Position numbers and translations under genes: made by a program. Shown piece after piece: positions 29,987-36,933 of a stretch of DNA of 64,000 bases. The stretch comes from Flavobacterium foetidum (GTDB taxonomy: Bacteria > Bacteroidota > Bacteroidia > Flavobacteriales > Flavobacteriaceae): contig NZ_SJTF01000001.1 in assembly GCF_004634245.1 (NCBI RefSeq), positions 1-64,000 on the forward strand, in the 5' to 3' direction. A model generated the notes under the pieces. That model saw nothing but the letters and a program-made list of their open reading frames with translations, did not search any database and was not told the origin of the DNA. Position 1 is the first letter of the stretch; every line of letters begins with the position of its first letter.

Positions 29987-32900
29987 CAACCAATTCATCT
30001 GAATCATATTTTCTAGTTTCTATAAGTTTTCCTGCATTGTAAATCAGTGAATCGCCATGGAGCTCATCATTCTTAAACGAAATGCTCGCCCATAATTGTC
30101 CATTTTCTTTGAAATATTCCTGTTTACCGTCGTATTCGTTATGGTTAAAATGTTCTTTTTTATAAATTTTTCCACTTGGGTAATATTCAATACGATCGCC
30201 GTGAAGAACATTGGCGGCATATGAGCTTTCAAAATCGGGCTTACCTTCAAGGTTATAGATTATAAATTTACCTTCCATGTTTCCTTTTTCCACTTTAAAT
30301 TGGATTGCAGTTTTTCCGTTAGGATATAAAGAAGAAATCTGTGCCGTCTGGTTTTCAATCATAACCTTCTCTGTCAATTCTCCAGTTTTGTTTTTCTTGA
30401 TGTAGAATTTAGCGACACCATTTTCATATCCTACAATCAGTACTGGTTCACCTTTCTGATTATAGAAAGTTGTACTTCCGTCTTTTACATCATTCACATA
30501 GTTGGTCTCAGAAAGTTTCGTATTGTTGTTGTAATAGCGAATAGTTTTTCCGTTTTCTACGCCAAATGTATATTCTAAACTCAATTTTAAGTTCCCTACG
30601 TAATCGTAGTATTTGTTCAATCCGTTTAATTTACCAGTGTAATAATTGTTTTCTGTAAGGATGGCTCCTGTTGGGCCGTATTTTTTGTGTGAATTATGAA
30701 GCAATCCATTGAAATATTCAGTTTCTGATATTTTAGTTTTAAACTTGTCAAATGTTATGATTTTACCGTCTAAAACACCATTTTTATAGCTGTAGTTTTT
30801 CGTATAAGCTCCTTTGTTGAAAGAAATTGGAAATTGTCCGTTTTTGTTTTTATAATCGATTTCGTTTTCTAATTTTTCTTCAGTGTTATAAGTTTTAGCA
30901 GAGGTTGAGTAGCCAGCAATGTAATAATCGATACGCGAAATTTTTCCATTTTGTGTATACGTAATTTTGTTGTTGTTTACTTCATTATCTACTATAACAC
31001 CCTCTGTACTGATTTTTCCGTCAGAGTAAAAAGTAGTAAACGGACCATTTTGCTGCCCTTTATCGTAATGATAAATCTGGCTTATCTTGTTATCTGAATA
31101 CACTTCGTAAAGTCCGTTCAGATCGCCATCAGTCAGATTATAAATGCTGGAAAGATTTCCGTTTTCCTCGTAGTTTTTAGAAATTCCGTTTGCTAGGCCA
31201 TTTTTATAGAGTTCTTTAAGTCTTGTAGTTCCCGAAGGATATAAATAGTTCCATTCTCCTGTTTTTTTGCCTTTTTCGAAAGCTCCAGAAATTTTGAGAG
31301 ACCCATCGTAGTTTTTTACTTCAAAACCTTTTTTAGACAAATTTACGTCAGTTCCTTTCGGAGCTGCAGACGTAAACTGAATTCCAGATTTTAATTCACC
31401 AGATTTGTATTTTTCTTCAAAATACTTATTTCCATTAACGTCAAAACAATAATAGGTTTCTATCTCTTCTTTCTCATTATACAAGGTCTCGTATATTTTT
31501 TTGCCATTTTCTGCATATTCAATTGAAGTCTTGATTTTACCGCCAACATAAGTGTTTTCCTTTTTTAAGGATTTATTCGGATAATACGATTTGTAAGAGC
31601 CGTCTATGTTTCCGTTTTTGTAAACCGCTTCTGCTTTTAGTGTTTTTCCGTCATAGTATTCGGTGTATGGGCCGTCAATATTATCGTGTACGCAGTTATA
31701 GGTCTCTGTAATGTCTCCTGCCTCATTGTAAACTGTATATTTTCCATTGAGTTTATTGGCAGTAAATTGTGCTTCTCTTTTTTTGTTTCCATTTTCGAAC
31801 AAGCAGATCAGCGTTCCGTTTTTTTCTCCATTTGTAAAATTGGCTTCGCAGTTTTTACCGCCGTTTGGATAGTAAGAAGTGCTAATCCCGTCCAAGATGT
31901 CGTTCTTGTAATTCTCAACTATAGAAATATTTCCATTTTCATAGTAAGTTGTTCTTGTGCCGTTTAGTTTTCCGTCTGTAAAGAATTTTTCCTCAGTTAG
32001 CCTTCCTTTGTCATCAAAGTATTTCTGTTGTCCATCAAGTTTGCCATTCTTAAAGTTCAGGTCGCCAGCTAAATTTCCAAACGAATTTAGATATTTGCAT
32101 CTTCCTTCAAATAATTTATTTACTTGTTTTCCAATTATATAAGGTCTTTCGTTGTCTATAGAAACAATTACTTCTTCTGTCTGGCCAAACAGGTCAAGTT
32201 TTCTTTTTCCAAATTCTGACCAGAAATCGGCCTGCAGGTAATCGCTAACAAAAGAGAGGATTTTCTTTTTTTGTTTGTTTAATTCTTTCGATAACTGTTC
32301 TTCCATAGAAAGAAGGCTGTAATACGAAAAAGCTTCAAGCTGGTTTTTTTCAACCATTTGTTTTACCCACGGAATATAAGTAGTCTCAAAAAAACCATCT
32401 CCCATTTTGTGTTCTACCGCATATTCTGCCACCGCCTGCATTTGGCGTGTGATTTTATCGTCGATGGTCGATTTGATTTTGTAGACTTTTTTAAGCGGTA
32501 ACTGGTTTCTAAGAATGGTTTCTATTTCTTCAAAGTTGTCTCCCGATTTAGAGAAAACCAGTTTATTTTCTGCGATATACTCCTGACCGTAATTAGCATT
32601 TAGCTGCACAATTGCCTGATTGGCGTATTGTCCCGTAGGAGCAAGCACTAAATAGCTCATTAAGGCAAGAGTACCTTCTGTGATTTTACCGTTTTCGAAT
32701 GCACAAATACCCAACAAATAATGAGATGAAGCGTGATTTGGATTGTTTGTAACAATATTTTTTAGAATGTTTACAGCTTTTTGGGTTTCGCCTTTACGAA
32801 CGTAAAGCAAAGCCAGATTATATTGGAAAGAAGAAGAATTACTTAAATATTTGTTGCCTTCTGTAAAGATTTTCTCTGAAGCCTCATATTCTTTTTCGTT

Positions 32901-33227
32901 GCTTAAGAAAATTCCGTACACCTGATAAAGCTCTGGATTTTCGGCCATTTTGCCTTTGTTGTATAAATCTTCGAGAAACTTTTTAAGTTCGGCTTTTTTT
33001 TCTTGTGCGCTCAGCGACAAGGCTATTTCGTACTGTGCAGTTAGATATTTGGGATCTATTGTGCTGATTTTTTGGTATTCTTTAATCGCTTCGTCGTATT
33101 TTTTATTGTTGTGAAGCGTAATACCTTTTTTGATGATTGAATCGTTATTGTAAACGAAAGCATAATCAGTTTGTGAGTAGTTTTTTGAAAATGAAACTAA
33201 AAAAAACACAAGTAAAATTTTTTTCAT
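29973..33227 (-). CDS. Giant TPR plus MORN/YwqK-repeat secreted protein
   Basis: 1084 residues. A signal peptide ends near KNYSQ. Tetratricopeptide repeats cover about 25-205 (IKEYQKISTIDPKYLTAQYE, SSSFQYNLALLYVRKGETQ). From about 385 to the end there are at least 25 repeats of about 22 residues with the pattern NG-x-x-x-G-x-x-x-x-YY-x-x-G (for example GRTTYYENGNISIVENYKN with RT read as TR). This makes a very long repetitive beta scaffold. It is first in the operon with two DUF3857 proteins. A scaffold or binding role in the envelope is inference. Confidence 0.8.
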   Translation of the reverse strand: MKKILLVFFLVSFSKNYSQTDYAFVYNNDSIIKKGITLHNNKKYDEAIKEYQKISTIDPKYLTAQYEIALSLSAQEKKAELKKFLEDLYNKGKMAENPELYQVYGIFLSNEKEYEASEKIFTEGNKYLSNSSSFQYNLALLYVRKGETQKAVNILKNIVTNNPNHASSHYLLGICAFENGKITEGTLALMSYLVLAPTGQYANQAIVQLNANYGQEYIAENKLVFSKSGDNFEEIETILRNQLPLKKVYKIKSTIDDKITRQMQAVAEYAVEHKMGDGFFETTYIPWVKQMVEKNQLEAFSYYSLLSMEEQLSKELNKQKKKILSFVSDYLQADFWSEFGKRKLDLFGQTEEVIVSIDNERPYIIGKQVNKLFEGRCKYLNSFGNLAGDLNFKNGKLDGQQKYFDDKGRLTEEKFFTDGKLNGTRTTYYENGNISIVENYKNDILDGISTSYYPNGGKNCEANFTNGEKNGTLICLFENGNKKREAQFTANKLNGKYTVYNEAGDITETYNCVHDNIDGPYTEYYDGKTLKAEAVYKNGNIDGSYKSYYPNKSLKKENTYVGGKIKTSIEYAENGKKIYETLYNEKEEIETYYCFDVNGNKYFEEKYKSGELKSGIQFTSAAPKGTDVNLSKKGFEVKNYDGSLKISGAFEKGKKTGEWNYLYPSGTTRLKELYKNGLANGISKNYEENGNLSSIYNLTDGDLNGLYEVYSDNKISQIYHYDKGQQNGPFTTFYSDGKISTEGVIVDNEVNNNKITYTQNGKISRIDYYIAGYSTSAKTYNTEEKLENEIDYKNKNGQFPISFNKGAYTKNYSYKNGVLDGKIITFDKFKTKISETEYFNGLLHNSHKKYGPTGAILTENNYYTGKLNGLNKYYDYVGNLKLSLEYTFGVENGKTIRYYNNNTKLSETNYVNDVKDGSTTFYNQKGEPVLIVGYENGVAKFYIKKNKTGELTEKVMIENQTAQISSLYPNGKTAIQFKVEKGNMEGKFIIYNLEGKPDFESSYAANVLHGDRIEYYPSGKIYKKEHFNHNEYDGKQEYFKENGQLWASISFKNDELHGDSLIYNAGKLIETRKYDSDELVDVIR

Positions 33228-33247
33228 TGCACAGATTTAGGTTTTTT

Positions 33248-33255
33248 CAAATATA
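33248..33255 (-). promoter_or_regulatory. Promoter -7 element of the TPR/MORN-DUF3857 operon
   Basis: On the minus strand TATATTTG (read as CAAATATA on plus) matches TAnnTTTG and lies about 20 nt before the start at 33227. No TTG is seen at the usual distance. Confidence 0.4.
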
Positions 33256-33435
33256 GAAATTTATACGAAATCTATGCCTGCTATAGGTATTTCTTTATTA
33301 ATTTTTTTGTATATTATAAGATACCTTGCAAAATTATCATTATTCTGTAGGTTTTATTGTATTATTATTGTTGTGGTTTTTATGTAATTAATTGCTAATC
33401 AAATAACTGCGTAGTTGAGGTAAATTTTAACCAGT

Positions 33436-33870
33436 TTATTCAATGTCTTTTATGAATTCGTCATATTCTAAATAAAATATCTCAAGAGCATTCATTTTTT
33501 CAAAAAAGAAATCAAAAATAGCATCCCAGTTATTCCTGTTGCTAAAGCCAACACCTAATTTTTCGACCCAAATTCGACTGATTGTCTTGCCGCTTTCGAG
33601 TGTAAAATTTTTCTCAAAAACTAAGTCTTTTATATATTCTTCCTCAAGAATATTTCGCAGCGATTCGAGTTTTTCAAAATAGGCCATTCTTTTTTCTTCG
33701 CTTCTGTGTTCAATATCAATCAAAACCTGAGCTTTTTTATTGTCTACAAAAAACTTAAAAGAAAAATCTTTTATTTTGGTATCATAAAGAACCCATTTGC
33801 GTGGATATTTTTCGGCAAATGATACCCAAAATTCTCTTTTTATTCTTTGCGATTCTTCTCTGCTGTACAT
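33436..33870 (-). CDS. DUF4268 domain protein
   Basis: 144 residues, single domain, cytoplasmic. It matches the DUF4268 pattern (KREFWVSFAEKYPRKWVLYDTK with the first K omitted reads REFWVSFAEKYPRKWVLYD; later SRIWVEKLGVGFSNRNNW). The family has no settled function to my knowledge. Related domains occur at the end of some restriction-like proteins, but no such partner is here. It is monocistronic. Confidence 0.85.
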   Translation of the reverse strand: MYSREESQRIKREFWVSFAEKYPRKWVLYDTKIKDFSFKFFVDNKKAQVLIDIEHRSEEKRMAYFEKLESLRNILEEEYIKDLVFEKNFTLESGKTISRIWVEKLGVGFSNRNNWDAIFDFFFEKMNALEIFYLEYDEFIKDIE

Positions 33871-33961
33871 TTTTATGGTTTTAATTTTAGAAAATTTGCG
33901 ACACCGCGATTTCTAAAGTATATTTATATTTTATTTGAAAGTACAAAAATAAACTTTGATT

Positions 33962-34627
33962 ATGAATTTTCAAGCCTTTTTAAAGTATGTTCCTAATATA
34001 ATTGAGACAGCATTGCCGGCCGTTGAGTCTCATCTTAAAATGGCGCCAAAGGAACGTATTGAATCCTTGAGAAATCTTGTTGTTGAAGACCTGAATGCGA
34101 GAAAGGCGGCTGTAATGATGCTTTTTTATCCTAAAAACGGAGAAACAAATCTAGTACTTATTGTTAGAAATACTTATAAAGGAATACATTCTGCGCAGAT
34201 TGCTTTTCCGGGCGGTAAATATGAGGAAGACGATTTTAATTTTGAAGCGACGGCACTGCGCGAAACTCATGAAGAAATTGGAGTTGCTCCCGAACTTATA
34301 CAAATTGTAAAGCCTTTTACGCCGATGTATATTCCGCCAAGTAATTTTTTGGTGCATCCTTTTTTAGGAATTGCAGAAAACGAACTTACTTTTTTTCCCG
34401 ATTTGCGCGAAGTGGCCAATATTATAGAACTGCCTCTGAATGTTTTTCTGGATGATGAAATTATGATAGAAACCGAATTGTCAACCTCTTATGCTTCTGG
34501 TGTTTTAGTTCCGGCTTTTAGTATCCAGAATCATATAGTGTGGGGCGCAACGGCAATGATTTTAAGCGAACTGCGTGATGTTCTGCAACTCGCTTTCGCG
34601 GAAAATAAGCAAAACTTGAAAAATTAA
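33962..34627 (+). CDS. NUDIX hydrolase, CoA pyrophosphatase-like
   Basis: 221 residues from the ATG at 33962. The Nudix box is FPGGKYEEDD followed by ATALRETHEEIGV, with the metal-binding RExxEE. The upstream NTYKGIHSAQIAFPGG segment corresponds to the CoA-binding motif of the NudL/PCD1 group. That suggests hydrolysis of CoA or CoA thioesters to phosphopantetheine and 3',5'-ADP. The substrate is inferred from the subgroup motif. Confidence 0.88.
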   Translation: MNFQAFLKYVPNIIETALPAVESHLKMAPKERIESLRNLVVEDLNARKAAVMMLFYPKNGETNLVLIVRNTYKGIHSAQIAFPGGKYEEDDFNFEATALRETHEEIGVAPELIQIVKPFTPMYIPPSNFLVHPFLGIAENELTFFPDLREVANIIELPLNVFLDDEIMIETELSTSYASGVLVPAFSIQNHIVWGATAMILSELRDVLQLAFAENKQNLKN

Positions 34628-34701
34628 CAATTTGATATTCTTTTGAATAGCAGTAAATTGGAGGAAAATGTTAAGAAAGATTCCTTAAAGAATAATTTTT
34701 G

Positions 34702-34709
34702 TATGTTTG
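34702..34709 (+). promoter_or_regulatory. Promoter -7 element of the acyltransferase gene
   Basis: TATGTTTG matches TAnnTTTG, 31 nt before the ATG at 34741. Confidence 0.45.
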
Positions 34710-34740
34710 CGAACCTAACAAAAAATAAGACAAAATAGTT

Positions 34741-35550
34741 ATGGGATTGTTTAAACGAAATCCTTTTGGACATATATTATTCATCAAGAAATGGTTGATC
34801 AGAATTCTGGGAGCCATGACCCATAGAAGATACAGGGGTTTTAACGAATTGCAGATCGAAGGTTCTGAGATCATTAAAACGTTGCCGGATACCAATGTCT
34901 TGTTTATATCCAACCATCAGACTTATTTTGCTGATGTTGTAGCAATGTTTCACGTGTTTAACGCAAGTTTATCAGGACGTCAGGATACTATTAAGAATAT
35001 CGGTTATCTTTGGCAACCTAAGATGAACATTTATTACGTTGCGGCAAAAGAGACAATGCAAGCTGGATTGTTGCCTCGAATTTTAGCTTATGTAGGAGCC
35101 ATTACGGTAGAGCGTACCTGGCGTGCAAAAGGTGTCGATGTAACCGAAAAACGCGAGATAAATCCAAACGACACAGAAAATATCAAAATCGCCCTGGCAG
35201 ATGGCTGGGTAATCACTTTTCCGCAAGGAACTACAAAATCTTTTAAGCCTGTCCGCAAAGGAACAGCGCATATTATCAAGCAGCATAGACCAATCGTAAT
35301 TCCGATTGTTATTGACGGTTTCCGTCGTTCTTTTGATAAAAAGGGACTTCGAATGAAAAAGAAAAACATCCTACAGTCTTTTATTATCAAAGAGCCTCTT
35401 GATATCGATTATGAAAATGATACTATTGAGCAGATTGTAGAAAAAGTAGAATACGCAATCGAGCAGCATCCTTCATTCTTAAAAGTAATTCCCGCAGAAG
35501 AAATCAAAGCGCAGGAAGAACTTAACCAAATGAGAAAGTGGGATTATTAA
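34741..35550 (+). CDS. 1-acyl-glycerol-3-phosphate acyltransferase-like (PlsC family)
   Basis: 269 residues. The acyltransferase blocks are visible: SNHQTYFAD (the HX4D catalytic motif), a central GAITVERTW, ITFPQGTT (FPEGT-like, with Gln for Glu) and IPIVIDGFRR. Such enzymes acylate lysophosphatidic acid or related lysolipids at the inner membrane. The Glu-to-Gln change in block III is unusual for PlsC and may point to a different acceptor. It stands alone. Confidence 0.85.
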   Translation: MGLFKRNPFGHILFIKKWLIRILGAMTHRRYRGFNELQIEGSEIIKTLPDTNVLFISNHQTYFADVVAMFHVFNASLSGRQDTIKNIGYLWQPKMNIYYVAAKETMQAGLLPRILAYVGAITVERTWRAKGVDVTEKREINPNDTENIKIALADGWVITFPQGTTKSFKPVRKGTAHIIKQHRPIVIPIVIDGFRRSFDKKGLRMKKKNILQSFIIKEPLDIDYENDTIEQIVEKVEYAIEQHPSFLKVIPAEEIKAQEELNQMRKWDY

Positions 35551-35571
35551 GGTTTTTTATTATTTTGTTTC

Positions 35572-35645
35572 AGGTTTTAGGTTTCAAGTTTCAAGTTTCA
35601 GGTTTGATGAGAAAACTTTGAAACTTTGTACCTCTGAAACTTTGC
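35572..35645. repeat. 'gtttcaag' foldback between convergent genes
   Basis: Left words caggttttaggtttcaagtt and right words aaactttgaaactttg and ctgaaactttgcaactt form a loose hairpin between the acyltransferase gene and the minus-strand membrane protein gene. Confidence 0.4.
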
Positions 35646-35648
35646 AAC

Positions 35649-36281
35649 TTAAAAATCAATTTTCTTAAGTTCTTTATAATTAGCATACAACCTTCTCAAA
35701 AGTGTTCCGTAAATCAATCTGTAGAAACACCAGAACAAACCGAAGAACCCAGCAATTACCAAAATAAGAATTCCGAAAGTAAGAAACATTGCCGTGCCAT
35801 TGGCGGCTAATCGTTCTCTTAAAAACTCCATATCAGGGTTGTATAGAAAAACGATAAAGAAACTTAAGATAGAAGTAATCACAATCATTCCGAGATTATA
35901 CCAAACATAATATTGTACTGTTTTTCTGGTTCTTAAAATAGAACTCATGAGAGATTTGGTGGCAATTGTGGTCGAAATTGTTTTGTAGTTTTTATAAAAC
36001 AAGACTACAAAAACAAATGCGACTATATAATTAAAGTACGTTAAAAATTCAAGAATTGTAACAATTTCAGGGTGATTCGCTTTTTGTAAAACTTCATCAG
36101 TATTGATGAAAAGATTAGAAAAAGTCGACAATGAAATCTCCAAAATGCTGATGATCAAAATCCATTTTACAATAGAAGATGATTTTTTATGAATCATTTT
36201 GTAGATTTCCTTCTCAGAAATTTGCTCAAAAGAATCCGAGTTCTTTTTCCAGTCTTTTTTTAATAAATCCAGTTCTTTCAT
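35649..36281 (-). CDS. Membrane protein paired with ECF sigma factor
   Basis: 210 residues. A cytoplasmic N-terminal stretch of about 35 residues (LLKKDWKKNSDSFEQISEKE) is followed by four transmembrane helices (about 38-58, 85-105, 125-148 and 160-185). It starts 9 bp after the sigma factor gene and is surely cotranscribed. The position and topology fit an anti-sigma or regulatory partner, but no zinc anti-sigma motif (HxxxCxxC) is present. Role is inference. Confidence 0.65.
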   Translation of the reverse strand: MKELDLLKKDWKKNSDSFEQISEKEIYKMIHKKSSSIVKWILIISILEISLSTFSNLFINTDEVLQKANHPEIVTILEFLTYFNYIVAFVFVVLFYKNYKTISTTIATKSLMSSILRTRKTVQYYVWYNLGMIVITSILSFFIVFLYNPDMEFLRERLAANGTAMFLTFGILILVIAGFFGLFWCFYRLIYGTLLRRLYANYKELKKIDF

Positions 36282-36290
36282 AAATATTTT

Positions 36291-36785
36291 TTAGGGATTT
36301 AGTATTTTTTTAAGTTTCCCTTTAATTCTGTTCATTTTTACCCTTGCATTCACTTCGCTAATTCCCAGAGTCTCTGCAATTTCCTGATAATCCTTGTCTT
36401 CCAAGTACATAAAAACCAAAGCTTTTTCGATGTCATTTAGTTGATAAACAGCTTTGTACATTAGTTTAATCTGTTCCTCTTCTTCGTAATTGTAATCTAC
36501 ATCTTTTACAAAATGCTGGTGATTTTCATAATCTACGGTAGAAATGGTCCTTTTGGTTTTTCGGTATAGTGTAATTGCGGTATTTAAGGCGACGCGGTAT
36601 GTCCAAGTCGAAAATTTGCTATCGCCCCTAAATTTTGGATAAGCTTTCCATAACTGAATGGTAATTTCCTGAAACAAATCTTTGTGAGCATCTTCGCCGG
36701 CAGTATACAACCTACAAATTTTGTGGATTATATTCTGATTAGCCTGTAATTGCGCAACAAATGACTGTTCTAGATTTTCGCTCAT
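36291..36785 (-). CDS. RNA polymerase sigma factor, ECF group
   Basis: 164 residues from the ATG at 36785. Region 2 includes DLFQEITIQLWKAYPKFRGDSKFSTW; quoted in part, FRGDSKFSTWTYRVALNTAI. Region 4 includes LVFMYLEDKDYQEIAETLG followed by the helix-turn-helix SEVNARVKMNRIKGKL. The longer frame from 36827 is rejected because it starts inside the predicted promoter. The neighbouring divergent genes encode an outer-membrane barrel and an alpha-2-macroglobulin-like protein, which are candidate targets. Confidence 0.92.
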   Translation of the reverse strand: MSENLEQSFVAQLQANQNIIHKICRLYTAGEDAHKDLFQEITIQLWKAYPKFRGDSKFSTWTYRVALNTAITLYRKTKRTISTVDYENHQHFVKDVDYNYEEEEQIKLMYKAVYQLNDIEKALVFMYLEDKDYQEIAETLGISEVNARVKMNRIKGKLKKILNP

Positions 36786-36824
36786 ATAGGGATTAGTATC
36801 TGTAATATGGGTTTTGTTACATAT

Positions 36825-36832
36825 CAAAAATA
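36825..36832 (-). promoter_or_regulatory. Promoter -7 element of the ECF sigma gene
   Basis: On the minus strand TATTTTTG (CAAAAATA on plus) matches TAnnTTTG, about 39 nt before the ATG at 36785. The sigma gene thus appears to use the housekeeping promoter type. Confidence 0.5.
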
Positions 36833-36889
36833 AAAAAAAAATATTTTTTTGACTTTATCCGTTTTCTGATTTTTTTTCTTTTTCTTCCC

Positions 36890-36915
36890 AACCTTTTGTC
36901 CGTAAAGTTCCTCTA
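36890..36915 (+). promoter_or_regulatory. Candidate ECF-type promoter for the barrel/A2M operon
   Basis: AACCTTTT at 36890-36897 and CCTCTA at 36910-36915, 12 nt apart, 18 nt before the ATG at 36934. There is no TAnnTTTG match in this leader. An AAC-rich -35 box is usual for ECF sigma factors. That the divergent sigma factor recognises this is inference. Confidence 0.3.
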
Positions 36916-36933
36916 TAAATAAAAACACAGTTT

